This document shows positions 1 to 8,360 of a stretch of 64,000 bases of DNA, piece by piece. Made by a program: the position numbers and the translations under genes. Under the pieces are notes generated by a model. The model had not been told where the DNA came from, searched no databases, and worked only from the letters and a program-made list of their open reading frames with translations. Position 1 is the stretch's first letter. Every line of letters begins with the position of its first letter. Origin of the DNA: Limosilactobacillus balticus (GTDB lineage Bacteria > Bacillota > Bacilli > Lactobacillales > Lactobacillaceae); NCBI RefSeq assembly GCF_014145615.1, contig NZ_JACIVH010000069.1, positions 1 through 64,000 of the forward strand. Direction: 5' to 3'.

Positions 1-207
1 TATGAATAAAACTCTGAAATGTCTCTTATCCATGATTAAGCACCATGAAAAATACCACTATCGGTATACGGACTCTATGGTCCCTGTGAGGGCATAATCG
101 TCTCACAAATTTAATATATCACTAATTCTCGATTTTTGAAGAAGAACCGGGTTGGTTTAGTATACTCTTCTTTTCTAAATATTTTTCTTGACTAATCGTA
201 GGAAAGC
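1..207. other. Intergenic start of window, no gene seen
   Basis: I find no supportable coding region here. Short inverted stretches are present (for example GGACTCTATGGTCC near 80-93) but nothing I can name. The upstream neighbour lies outside the window. Confidence 0.5.
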
Positions 208-398
208 GAGGCTGGGAGAAAACTTTTGTTTTCTCTCAGCCTCAACTACTTTTATGAACAATAGAAAGATAACGTGGAACTAGCTTCGCGTCGCCACAAG
301 GCTCGAGTCTAAGTATGAACGATAATCAGCCCGTGCCGTGCTAATCATCGTCCTAGCTTAGCCCACCGCCTTGTCGAGGAGGTTATTTCCCACTCTCT
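208..398 (-). repeat. Structured intergenic repeat, copy 1 (3' of arcC)
   Basis: About 190 bases almost identical to 47947-48128. It begins 5 bases after the arcC stop codon on the minus strand and ends in a 16-bp hairpin (208-244) of GAGGCTG type. An internal 12-bp helix (ACGATGATTAGC with GCTGATTATCGT, minus strand) pairs fully with G-U wobbles only on the minus strand. A GTGG/CCAC hairpin has a 16-base loop here but a 7-base loop in copy 2. The terminal hairpin, by contrast, pairs slightly better on the plus strand, so direction is not settled. Possible roles are a 3'-UTR RNA element with terminator or a repetitive structured RNA; I cannot assign a named family. Confidence 0.8.
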
Positions 399-402
399 CT
401 TT

Positions 403-1335
403 TTAGTTATCACGAATAACTGTCCCGACTTTACCGGCAAGAGCATCATCAAGGCCATCTAATGAAGTAATTAATGCTTCTCGTTCTGGATGACCTTCAA
501 CAAATGAAAGACATGCTTCAATCTTAGGTAGCATGCTACCAGCAGCAAACTGTCCTTCTTTCATGTATTTCTGAGCTTCTGCAACGTTTAATGTCTTAAG
601 GGCTTTTTCATCCGGCTTTCCATAGTTAACATAAACATGATCAACGGCAGTTAAAATAATCAACTTATCAGCATCAATCTTATCGGCTAACAATGCACTT
701 GAACGATCCTTATCAATAACCGCTGGAACTCCTTCAAGTCCTTTATCAGTGATGATTACAGGTACACCACCACCACCACCAGCAATAACAAGCTTATCAG
801 CATCAATCAATGTTTTAATGCTATCAAGTTCCATAATCTTCATTGGTAGTGGAGAAGGAACGACTTGACGATATCCACGTCCCGCATCTTCTTTAAAAGT
901 GTAGCCCTTTTCTTTGGCAATTTCATCAGCTTGTTCTTTAGTGTAAAAGTCACCAACAGGCTTTGATGGATTTTCAAAAGCAGGATCATTAGGGTCAACT
1001 GCAATTTGCGTTACAATTGTTGCCACACTCTTATTCATCCAACGGTGGTGTAATTCATTTTCTAAACTTTGTTGCAAATGGTAGCCAATATAACCTTGAC
1101 TCATTGCACCACACTCTGGGAAAGGAAAAGCAGCAGTTTTGCCGTGTTCAGCAGCAAAATTCATCCCTAAATTAATGGCACCCACTTGGGGACCATTACC
1201 GTGACTAATAACTACTTGGTTTCCTGCAGCAATTAACCCGATTAATGAGGAAGCAGTATTTTTTACTAACTTTAATTGTTCTTCAGGTGATTTGCCTAAT
1301 GCATTTCCCCCTAAAGCAACGACTACTTTAGCCAT
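403..1335 (-). CDS. arcC: Carbamate kinase
   Basis: Makes ATP from carbamoyl phosphate and ADP, the last step of the arginine deiminase pathway, in the cytosol. The 310-residue product is the usual family length. It opens with the amino-acid-kinase glycine loop (GGNALG, residues 9-14), carries a SHGNGPQVG substrate loop near residues 44-52, and a GGGGGVPV stretch near 187-194. It starts 16 bases after the argF stop and the two are surely co-transcribed, giving the carbamoyl-phosphate-producing and -consuming pair. arcA is not next to them; downstream lie only the structured repeat and the window edge. Control is probably from the argF promoter, which has a cre upstream. Confidence 0.95.
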   Translation of the reverse strand: MAKVVVALGGNALGKSPEEQLKLVKNTASSLIGLIAAGNQVVISHGNGPQVGAINLGMNFAAEHGKTAAFPFPECGAMSQGYIGYHLQQSLENELHHRWMNKSVATIVTQIAVDPNDPAFENPSKPVGDFYTKEQADEIAKEKGYTFKEDAGRGYRQVVPSPLPMKIMELDSIKTLIDADKLVIAGGGGGVPVIITDKGLEGVPAVIDKDRSSALLADKIDADKLIILTAVDHVYVNYGKPDEKALKTLNVAEAQKYMKEGQFAAGSMLPKIEACLSFVEGHPEREALITSLDGLDDALAGKVGTVIRDN

Positions 1336-1351
1336 GGCAAATGCCTCCTAA

Positions 1352-2359
1352 TTAGTTTTGTTCACCTAAAGTTGCAACCATTACAGCTTTAATAGTGTGC
1401 ATCCGGTTTTCAGCTTCACGGAAGACAACTGAATGTTCACTTTCGAATACTTCGTCAGTAACTTCCATTTCCTTTAAGCCAAACTTCTTTTCAATTTCCT
1501 TACCAACTTCAGTGTCGAGGTTGTGGAATGCAGGAAGACAGTGTTCAAAGAGAACATTAGGATTTTCAGTAGCCTTCATAACATCCATTGTTACTTGGTA
1601 AGGCTTAAGAAGGTTAATCCGCTTTTCCCACATGTCATCAGATTCACCCATTGATACCCAAACATCAGCATAGATTACGTCCATACCTTTGACACCTTCC
1701 TTGATGTCATTAGTAACAACAATCTTAGCACCAGTCTTGGCAGCAATTTCGTTAGCCTTATCTAACGTTTCCTTAGTTGGTTCCAATTCCTTAGGAGTAA
1801 CAACGTGATATTCCATACCCATTACGGCGGCACCAAGCATCAATGCATTTGAAACATTATCTTGACCGTCACCGACAAAGGCAAACTTGATGTCCTTGTA
1901 AGGCTTCTTCAATACTTCGTGAGCGGTTAAGAAGTCAGCAAGTACTTGTGTTGGGTGATCTTCGTCAGTTAAACCATTCCAAACTGGTACACCAGAGTAC
2001 TTAGCTAAAATTTCAACATTACGTTGTGAGAATCCACGATATTCGATACCATCGAACATCCCGCCAAGAACTCGTGCAGTATCCTTAACAGATTCCTTGT
2101 GACCAATATGTGAGCCTGATGGGCCAAGGTAAGTTACATGAGCACCTTCATCCTTAGCACCAACTTCAAAAGAACAACGAGTACGGGTAGAACTCTTTTC
2201 AAAAATCAAAGCAATGTTCTTACCCTCAAGATTCTTGCCTTCATAACCAGCATATTTTGCCTTCTTTAAATCTTCAGCAAGATCAAGCATGTATTCCATT
2301 TCCCGAGTGTTAAAATCTGCAAGAGTTAAGAAACTACGATTACGTAAATTAAAAGCCAT
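1352..2359 (-). CDS. argF: Ornithine carbamoyltransferase (catabolic type likely)
   Basis: Interconverts citrulline plus phosphate and ornithine plus carbamoyl phosphate. The carbamoyl-phosphate loop STRT is at residues 57-60, HPTQ is near 136, and the ornithine-site HCLP motif is near 274; 335 residues is standard length. Co-transcription with carbamate kinase argues for the catabolic direction (arcB), since an anabolic gene would normally sit with other arg biosynthesis genes. The promoter reads TTGAAG at 2419-2424 and TATTAT at 2395-2400 with an 18-base spacer. The -35 lies inside an 18-bp direct repeat that recurs near the start of the divergent response regulator. A good RBS (AGGAGG-like) precedes the start. 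Confidence 0.95.
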   Translation of the reverse strand: MAFNLRNRSFLTLADFNTREMEYMLDLAEDLKKAKYAGYEGKNLEGKNIALIFEKSSTRTRCSFEVGAKDEGAHVTYLGPSGSHIGHKESVKDTARVLGGMFDGIEYRGFSQRNVEILAKYSGVPVWNGLTDEDHPTQVLADFLTAHEVLKKPYKDIKFAFVGDGQDNVSNALMLGAAVMGMEYHVVTPKELEPTKETLDKANEIAAKTGAKIVVTNDIKEGVKGMDVIYADVWVSMGESDDMWEKRINLLKPYQVTMDVMKATENPNVLFEHCLPAFHNLDTEVGKEIEKKFGLKEMEVTDEVFESEHSVVFREAENRMHTIKAVMVATLGEQN

Positions 2360-2394
2360 TTTTTATTTCCTCCTAAGGTCTTAATACAAGTACT

Positions 2395-2424
2395 ATAATA
2401 GGATTAAGTTTCATAATACTTCAA
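2395..2424 (-). promoter_or_regulatory. argF-arcC promoter
   Basis: Minus-strand -35 TTGAAG (2419-2424), 18-base spacer, -10 TATTAT (2395-2400). The start codon is about 36 bases downstream of the -10. Confidence 0.6.
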
Positions 2425-2425
2425 A
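2408..2425. repeat. 18-bp direct repeat, copy A (over argF -35)
   Basis: GTTTCATAATACTTCAAA, identical to 2570-2587. This copy covers the argF -35 hexamer. Its perfect recurrence within one divergent promoter region suggests an operator, possibly of the adjacent response regulator (inference). Confidence 0.7.
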
Positions 2426-2490
2426 AAGATTCCATAAATAACAGAAAAAATTTAGCGACTTTTTTACAACAATCTCCTTATTCACAATGA

Positions 2491-2504
2491 TGTAAGCGGA
2501 AACA
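2491..2504 (+). promoter_or_regulatory. cre-like CcpA site in argF / regulator intergenic
   Basis: TGTAAGCGGAAACA matches TGWAANCGNTNWCA at all but one defined position. It lies between the two 18-bp repeats and could link arginine catabolism to sugar supply. Confidence 0.55.
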
Positions 2505-2532
2505 CCTACACATTTGTAAAATATCAACTCTA

Positions 2533-2561
2533 TTGTCTATTATCTTCACAAATAGTAAAAT
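2533..2561 (+). promoter_or_regulatory. Promoter of the orphan response regulator
   Basis: TTGTCT at 2533-2538, 17-base spacer, TAAAAT at 2556-2561. The second 18-bp repeat starts nine bases after the -10, where the transcript should begin. Confidence 0.5.
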
Positions 2562-2569
2562 AAAATAGT

Positions 2570-2587
2570 GTTTCATAATACTTCAAA
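2570..2587. repeat. 18-bp direct repeat, copy B (at regulator transcription start)
   Basis: Identical to 2408-2425, same orientation, 162 bases apart. It is placed at the expected +1 region of the response regulator gene, a position suited to autoregulation. Confidence 0.7.
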
Positions 2588-2613
2588 GAACATCAAGAAA
2601 TCGGTGAAAATAC

Positions 2614-3453
2614 ATGAATTTTTATATTTTAGATAATGATAGTAAAATTATTCATTTATTATCCAATATTATTGAAAATGATTTCAACAATACTGTTGTC
2701 GGAACAACCTCTAATCCGCAACAGGCCTATGATGATGCAATGCGTCTAGGAATTGATATTATGTTTATTGATTATGCAATGCCAGCGATGGATGGAGTTC
2801 AACTCATTCAAAAAATCCAGGATAGTCATCATTATCCACACTTCATTATGACTGCTCAAGCAATTTTGCCCTCTGTAAAAACGAGTGCATATCAACATGG
2901 GATTGACTTTTTTATTGAAAAACCACTAAACATTGCAGAAGTTAAATCTGTTATTAAACTAGCAGCACAAAATATTAATATGTCTAATCGCCTTCTTCAA
3001 GTTTTAGATCTTGTGAGCGGTGCTGCTACGAACAACAATACGGTTACGATTAGTGGAAAAAACAAGAAAAAAGAAAACGCTCAATCTATCTTACGTTTCC
3101 TTGGTATTACAGCTGGAAATGGTGCTCCTGCAATTAACAAGCTTATTAATACAATGATTGAACGAGAAATTAGTTTTGACGAGGTTAATTTTGAAGAATT
3201 TTTCCAATGTGATGAGCATGGTAAAAAGATAATTTTCCAACGGATTCGGCGCGATATAAAAACCGGCCTTAATAATCTCGCCCATATGTGTATGGATTAT
3301 CCAGAAAACGACATTATTCTGGAATATGCGAATAATTTATATGAATACAAAAACGTTCATAATGAAATTTCATTTCTCAAAGGAGAACGTACTAGCGGTG
3401 GCCAAGTATCGCTAAAACACTTCTTTAATGGATTAATTCAAGAAATAAATTAA
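2614..3453 (+). CDS. Orphan response regulator, receiver plus YcbB-like domain
   Basis: The N-terminal half is a CheY-like receiver: acidic D7/D9, phospho-acceptor Asp53 in FIDYAMPAMDG, and a conserved Lys in the EKPL stretch near residue 105. The C-terminal 150 residues resemble the YcbB/GlnL-type output domain (LRFLGITAGNGAPAINKLI and a basic helical segment); this family assignment is from memory, not a search. In Bacillus, GlnL pairs with a kinase and controls glutamine use. No histidine kinase gene is adjacent here. Divergence from argF and the shared 18-bp repeats suggest it regulates the argF-arcC operon and itself (inference). The RBS is weak (GGTG). A perfect terminator hairpin follows. 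Confidence 0.8.
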   Translation: MNFYILDNDSKIIHLLSNIIENDFNNTVVGTTSNPQQAYDDAMRLGIDIMFIDYAMPAMDGVQLIQKIQDSHHYPHFIMTAQAILPSVKTSAYQHGIDFFIEKPLNIAEVKSVIKLAAQNINMSNRLLQVLDLVSGAATNNNTVTISGKNKKKENAQSILRFLGITAGNGAPAINKLINTMIEREISFDEVNFEEFFQCDEHGKKIIFQRIRRDIKTGLNNLAHMCMDYPENDIILEYANNLYEYKNVHNEISFLKGERTSGGQVSLKHFFNGLIQEIN

Positions 3454-3460
3454 CAATAAA

Positions 3461-3503
3461 ATAACGGAGAAAATAACCTTAAGACAGTTGTTTTCTCCGT
3501 TAT
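3461..3503. terminator. Bidirectional terminator, regulator / GH3
   Basis: Perfect 13-bp stem ATAACGGAGAAAA (3461-3473) with its complement at 3491-3503, between convergent genes. A/T-rich flanks serve both directions. Confidence 0.85.
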
Positions 3504-3508
3504 TTACA

Positions 3509-5716
3509 TTATCTAAGTTCTTTTAAAAAGGCTTCACGCTTCTCTTCATCTACTCCTGCAGCAGTAAGCGAGCGCAATGGCATATTCGCAGAAATCGCTA
3601 CCCATGCGTCATCAGCCATCATCGGTTTTAAAGCATCATATAAGCCAGATTTTTCAAGCGCTTCTTGAATTTTAGGATTATTACTATTCCAAACTTCTCC
3701 AATGTAGGTATCTTCTGTAACTTCACCTAGTGGGTCAACCCCGATTGTCAGTTTAAAATCAGCTGTTAAGCGAACATCACGTGAAGAAGAGCCAAGCATG
3801 ATCTCATATCTTCCATTATCAGCTTCCCACTGCTCATTGTTAATGTTATACCAACTAAAGGCACGGCGCGATAGTCTCATCTCAACAGTCTTGGTTTCTC
3901 CTGGCTGAAGATCAACCTTCGCAAAATTGCATAATTCTTTAACGGGCATTTCCACACGACTAACATGGTTTGCTACGTAAAGTTGAACAACTTCTTTTCC
4001 GGCAACCTCCCCTGTATTTGTTACTTGTAAGCTTACATTAACCTCGTCTGTTCCTTCTTGAACAACCAAATCGTGATATTCAAAGCTTGTGTAACTCAAT
4101 CCATGACCGAATGGAAAGAGAACTGGCATCTCATGCAAGTCATAGTATCGATAACCGACAAAGATCCCTTCATGATAATCCTCTTGATCATGATCTTTGC
4201 CAAAGGTTCCATAGGTTGGATTATCCTGTAACCGAAGTGGAAATGTTTCTGATAACTTTCCAGATGGATTGACTTTCCCTGTTAAAATATCCCACGTTGC
4301 TTCACCGACTGCTTCCCCAGCTAAGTAAGTTTCAACAATCGCACCTACTTTACCTGCCCATGGCATCTCAAGGGCTGAACCATTTTGTAATACAACTGTG
4401 ATATTAGGATTAACTTGAGCAACTTGTTCGATAAGGCGATTTTGATTTAATGGTAATGAGATTGATGTTTTATCAAAGCCCTCTGTCTCCATTTCTTCAG
4501 GAAAACCAGCAAATATAATAACTTTGTCGCTACTTTTAGCTAGTTGCAACGCCTCATTGAGTAAACCTTCATCTTCCTGCTCGCTATCTAATGAGTATCC
4601 TTGTGCATATTGAGCATTAGTAGGAGCTGCTTGAAGCGGAGTAACAAGATAGTGGGCATTGACATGCGAACTTCCCCCACCTTCAAACCGTGGCTTAGCT
4701 GCTAATTCACCAATAATTGCGACGGATTCACTCTTTTTTAAGGGAAGCTGTTGATTTTTATTTTGAAGTAAAATAATACTCTCATCAGCAACTTGACGGG
4801 CAAAATTATGTTGTTCTTCTTTATCATAATCTTCAGCCGTAGCGGCATCTTTCCCCCATTTTTCAACCATTCGTAATATCCGGAGTGCTGAACGGTTTAG
4901 GGTTGATTCTTGTAATCGGCCTTCTTTTACTGCTGTCACAATTTCATCAACAGAGACTTGACCTTTACCTGGCATTTCTAAATCTAAGCCTGCTTTTATG
5001 GCTGCAACATGATCGCCAACAGCGCCCCAGTCAGACATTACTAATCCTTCAAATCCCCATTCGTTACGCAAAATTTCCGTTAACAAGCGCTGATTTTGGG
5101 AATTAAGAACCCCATTCAGTCTATTATAAGAACACATTAAGGTAGCAGGCTGGGCTTCTTTAACAATCCGTTCAAATTGAGCTAAATAAATTTCCCGTAA
5201 AGCTCGCTCATCAATATTAGATGAAGATGTAAAACGCTGATCTTCACGGTTATTCGCAGCAAAATGTTTGACGCTAACACCAACATCCTTTTCTTGAACT
5301 CCCTTTACATATGCTGTCCCCATTCGACCAGCTAATAGTGGATCTTCAGAAAAATACTCAAAGTTACGTCCAGCTAAGGGACTACGCTTGATATTAACTC
5401 CAGGGCCGAGTAAAACGCCAAGATGTTCGGCATTTGCTGCTACTCCAAGATGACTTCCTAAGTTAAATAGCAAACTATCATCAAACGAACTAGCTGTTAA
5501 AGCGGATGAAGGAAAACAAACTGCATCAACAGAATCATTAATATCAGTTGGCGAAACAGATAAATCTTGTTTGCGTAATCCAGAGGGTCCATCTGACACC
5601 ATCATTCGATCTACTCCAGGTACTTTAGCGGTAAACCAAAAATCTTTTCCTGAAACTAAGGCAGCTCTTTCCTCAAGCGTTAATCCCTTAACAAAATTTA
5701 AATCAATTTTTACCAT
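3509..5716 (-). CDS. GH3 family beta-glucosidase / beta-xylosidase
   Basis: Hydrolyses terminal non-reducing beta-linked glucose or xylose from oligosaccharides; there is no signal peptide, so it acts in the cytosol. The 735 residues have the three-part GH3 layout: TIM barrel with KHFAANNRE near 150-158 and the nucleophile Asp229 in GLVMSDWG, an alpha/beta sandwich in the middle (GGGSSHVN near 350), and a fibronectin-III-like domain near 570-640 (LQVTNTGEVAGKEVVQLY). The last 60 residues are a tail I do not recognise. It has its own upstream space and a weak cre. Substrate cannot be fixed from sequence; the neighbourhood points to plant beta-glycosides. Confidence 0.9.
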   Translation of the reverse strand: MVKIDLNFVKGLTLEERAALVSGKDFWFTAKVPGVDRMMVSDGPSGLRKQDLSVSPTDINDSVDAVCFPSSALTASSFDDSLLFNLGSHLGVAANAEHLGVLLGPGVNIKRSPLAGRNFEYFSEDPLLAGRMGTAYVKGVQEKDVGVSVKHFAANNREDQRFTSSSNIDERALREIYLAQFERIVKEAQPATLMCSYNRLNGVLNSQNQRLLTEILRNEWGFEGLVMSDWGAVGDHVAAIKAGLDLEMPGKGQVSVDEIVTAVKEGRLQESTLNRSALRILRMVEKWGKDAATAEDYDKEEQHNFARQVADESIILLQNKNQQLPLKKSESVAIIGELAAKPRFEGGGSSHVNAHYLVTPLQAAPTNAQYAQGYSLDSEQEDEGLLNEALQLAKSSDKVIIFAGFPEEMETEGFDKTSISLPLNQNRLIEQVAQVNPNITVVLQNGSALEMPWAGKVGAIVETYLAGEAVGEATWDILTGKVNPSGKLSETFPLRLQDNPTYGTFGKDHDQEDYHEGIFVGYRYYDLHEMPVLFPFGHGLSYTSFEYHDLVVQEGTDEVNVSLQVTNTGEVAGKEVVQLYVANHVSRVEMPVKELCNFAKVDLQPGETKTVEMRLSRRAFSWYNINNEQWEADNGRYEIMLGSSSRDVRLTADFKLTIGVDPLGEVTEDTYIGEVWNSNNPKIQEALEKSGLYDALKPMMADDAWVAISANMPLRSLTAAGVDEEKREAFLKELR

Positions 5717-5745
5717 TATCCTTATCCCTTCTAAGTTGTTCTTAT

Positions 5746-5759
5746 TGTAAGCAAAAGCA
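5746..5759 (+). promoter_or_regulatory. Weak cre-like site upstream of GH3 gene
   Basis: TGTAAGCAAAAGCA, two deviations from the cre consensus (CG to CA in the centre). About 30 bases upstream of the GH3 start. Confidence 0.3.
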
Positions 5760-5791
5760 TAGATATGAATAATACATAACTAGCTCAATCG

Positions 5792-5825
5792 ATTCTTTTT
5801 GTTCCTATAAGCATAAAAAGAATCA
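5792..5825. repeat. Inverted repeat after the GH5 gene
   Basis: GATTCTTTTT (5792-5801) and its perfect complement (5816-5825), 14-base loop, just beyond the GH5 stop. No clear T-run follows on either strand, so it is a poor terminator and may be an operator for the GH3 promoter instead. Confidence 0.45.
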
Positions 5826-5876
5826 AGAACTTAACATTCCCATAGTCTGTTATCAGTTTATACTATCATAATATAA

Positions 5877-7043
5877 CTAAATATCGCTTAATTTAACCCA
5901 GTCCTTATCAACTACTCGTTGTAATGCCCAACAATCCCAACCGTACCAGGCTGGCTCATTAACCGTGTCAATATTTAATTTATAAGTCCAGTAGATATAA
6001 CCAATTCCTTGATTCCACGCATCAACTTGTGTTTTCCAAAGAATTTGATAAATTTTTTGAAGTTTTTCTTTATCCATATGGACTGCACCATCAAATTCTT
6101 GTTGAGTTGGGTTTATTCCTCCATTAGTATCAATCCCTGCTGTATAGGAGTTAAAGAGTGACCATTCACCAGTTACTACAGGTACATACTTATTAACTTC
6201 AGCAATTTTTTTACCAAAGTCAGTCATTGTCTTTTGATAAGCAGTTATCGAAAGATCATGATTGCGAATTTCGGCCATCATTAAATATTGATGAGTATCA
6301 AGAACAACATTTTCAAAATCATGCTGTTTAAAGAAGTCTTCCCACTTGTCAATATTAAAGCCGTCGTGGAACATAATTACCTTGTCTGCTGGTAAAATCG
6401 GTCGTAATAGCCGATAGCAATCTAAGTAATACTGGTACAAAAACTCAAAGGTAATAGGTGCACTACCTTTTGCCATCGCAGAATCGCGGGGTTGGTAACG
6501 ACGTTGCATATCAGCAAATATTTCATTTGTTGCCGGCTCATTTAAGACTTCAATCCCATATAGACCTTCCCGGTTACCATAACGCTGAGCCAAACGTTTG
6601 ATAACGTTTTTCTCAAACTTTATTTCTTCTGGCTCACTAGCCCATTTGCAAACACCAGAAATTCCACCATTATCAAAACCATTTTGACTGTCTGGTGCAG
6701 TATGGAGATCTAATAGTATCTTAATTCCATAAGCCTCAGCCCAGTTAAAGGCACGATCAACATATTCAATTTCTCCAATAAATGGTTTCCGGTCTCCGAA
6801 GATAAAATAAGGCAACGGTAAGCGAACTAGGTTAAAACCCAACTTAGCAATCCGCAGAAAATCTTCTTCTGTAATAAAGTTAGCTCGGTGCTGTTCAATT
6901 CTTGCTTGATACACATCTGCTGATAAATCATGGGCCAAATAATATTCATCATCCGCATTAGTTCCATCAAATAAATGTGGTGACATCCATTTTTCCAAGA
7001 CAAGCCATCCACCTAAGTTAACTCCTTTAATCTTTTTATTCAT
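5877..7043 (-). CDS. GH5 family glycoside hydrolase (exo-beta-glucanase-like)
   Basis: Cytosolic TIM-barrel hydrolase of 388 residues. The opening GVNLGGWLVLEKWMSP is the signature of the GH5 branch that includes fungal exo-beta-1,3-glucanases. Acid/base Glu169 is in EVLNEP and nucleophile Glu293 in VTGEWS. The ATG at 7043 is chosen because GAGGAG sits eight bases upstream; an in-frame GTG three codons earlier has no RBS. It is the last gene of an operon with GH42 and an MFS permease, 12 bases after the permease. Likely substrate is a short beta-glucoside or glucan fragment; this is inference from family. Confidence 0.85.
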   Translation of the reverse strand: MNKKIKGVNLGGWLVLEKWMSPHLFDGTNADDEYYLAHDLSADVYQARIEQHRANFITEEDFLRIAKLGFNLVRLPLPYFIFGDRKPFIGEIEYVDRAFNWAEAYGIKILLDLHTAPDSQNGFDNGGISGVCKWASEPEEIKFEKNVIKRLAQRYGNREGLYGIEVLNEPATNEIFADMQRRYQPRDSAMAKGSAPITFEFLYQYYLDCYRLLRPILPADKVIMFHDGFNIDKWEDFFKQHDFENVVLDTHQYLMMAEIRNHDLSITAYQKTMTDFGKKIAEVNKYVPVVTGEWSLFNSYTAGIDTNGGINPTQQEFDGAVHMDKEKLQKIYQILWKTQVDAWNQGIGYIYWTYKLNIDTVNEPAWYGWDCWALQRVVDKDWVKLSDI

Positions 7044-7055
7044 GACTACCACTCC

Positions 7056-8315
7056 TCACTTTGTGCACCGAATCATTTGAATAAATACACAGGCGATAAT
7101 AGCAAAGGCAATTGCAACAGGAAATACCAGTCGATAACCAGCAGCAGCAACTAAAGCACTAGTAACAATTGGCCCGGCAGTTTGTCCTAACGTTGTTGCC
7201 ATGTTGATAATACCTAAATCCTTTCCGGCTTCCTTCTTCGAAGGCAAAACGTCAACATTTAAAGCTTGATCGACTGCACCATAAACAGCGTAGCCTAAAC
7301 CAGCAAACCCAGCAAACATCATCATTGAACTTGGTGACTTCAAAATCCATGGTAGAAGATAACCGATTGCTAATAGAACTGAGGCCACTATAACTGGTAA
7401 CTTTCGCCGACCAATTTTATCGGAAATAGCTCCAGAAGTCAGTGAACCAACTAACCCCACAACCATTGTAATAACTGACATAACAGAAATAGTCGTAGCT
7501 GCTGCTTGCTTGTCTTGACCAATGTACATTTCTAAAATGTAAAGTTGGTAGTTTAAAATCATATAATAACTAAAGATTAGCAGCGTTCGACCGACAAAGG
7601 CCAACCAAAAGTCCCTAGCACCTTTCATCGGTGGACGAAAAGATAGCATAAATTCCTTAAAACCACCTTTTACGGGTGTCATATTCTTAGAAGACTTTTC
7701 ACTTGGCCATACCAAGACAGTCGCAATTCCAGAAATACCCATTAAAATACCAGCAGAAACAAAGCCAGGGATTTGAATAGTTATAAAGAAGGCACCAACC
7801 AAGGTACCAATTGAAGTACCAACAGTCGTCCCAGCAGAATAGAAAGCCGACATCGTTGCCCGTAAATCATCTGGAACTCTATCTGATAAAGTGGCAATAA
7901 CTGGGGCAATAATGGCATTCAAGCCAAACATACAGATACAATACATTAGTCCCATTAACCAAACATTATCAAAAACTCCCGTTAGAAATAAGGTAATACC
8001 TCCGACGATTCCACCTCCGACAATCCATGGTGTCCGTCGACCATAGCGTGAACGTGTTCGGTCTGATAAATTACCAAATAATAAATTTGAAACTAATGAA
8101 GCAATTGCTGTAACAGCATTAATAATTCCAAATATCGTTGTCGCTTGCGCTCCACCAACAACATTCTTTAAGTGTTGTGGTAAAAGAACTGCTGAAACAA
8201 TTCCTAAACCACTCATCCAAAGTAGTGAGCAGACAAAGAAAGATAGTGAGAAACGAATCCGACTAGTTTTTGAAGCGGTCGTGGTCATCGCTTGTTCGTT
8301 ATTTACATTTTGCAT
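7056..8315 (-). CDS. MFS transporter in glycosidase operon
   Basis: A 419-residue, 12-helix major-facilitator protein of the inner membrane. The loop motif between helices 2 and 3 is LFGNLSDRTRSRYGRRTPW, and its repeat is SGAISDKIGRRKLPV near residue 296. Membrane topology and placement between GH42 and GH5 genes suggest proton-linked uptake of the oligosaccharide that those enzymes split. A cre covers the region just upstream of its RBS, inside the operon, so it may have an internal promoter or act as a roadblock site. Specificity unknown. Confidence 0.8.
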   Translation of the reverse strand: MQNVNNEQAMTTTASKTSRIRFSLSFFVCSLLWMSGLGIVSAVLLPQHLKNVVGGAQATTIFGIINAVTAIASLVSNLLFGNLSDRTRSRYGRRTPWIVGGGIVGGITLFLTGVFDNVWLMGLMYCICMFGLNAIIAPVIATLSDRVPDDLRATMSAFYSAGTTVGTSIGTLVGAFFITIQIPGFVSAGILMGISGIATVLVWPSEKSSKNMTPVKGGFKEFMLSFRPPMKGARDFWLAFVGRTLLIFSYYMILNYQLYILEMYIGQDKQAAATTISVMSVITMVVGLVGSLTSGAISDKIGRRKLPVIVASVLLAIGYLLPWILKSPSSMMMFAGFAGLGYAVYGAVDQALNVDVLPSKKEAGKDLGIINMATTLGQTAGPIVTSALVAAAGYRLVFPVAIAFAIIACVFIQMIRCTK

Positions 8316-8327
8316 TATACACCCTCC

Positions 8328-8343
8328 TGATAAAGCGCTTTCA
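8328..8343 (-). promoter_or_regulatory. cre-like site between GH42 and MFS genes
   Basis: Contains the palindrome AAAGCGCTTT within TGATAAAGCGCTTTCA, directly upstream of the MFS ribosome-binding site. Confidence 0.5.
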
Positions 8344-8360
8344 ATTAGTGTTAAAAAAAT

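Noticed and set aside
2360-2613. T-box or arginine riboswitch upstream of argF
   Set aside because: The promoter leaves only about 30 bases of leader, with no room for a riboswitch.
5792-5825. Rho-independent terminator after GH5
   Set aside because: Stem is good but no T-run follows on either strand; listed as an inverted repeat only.
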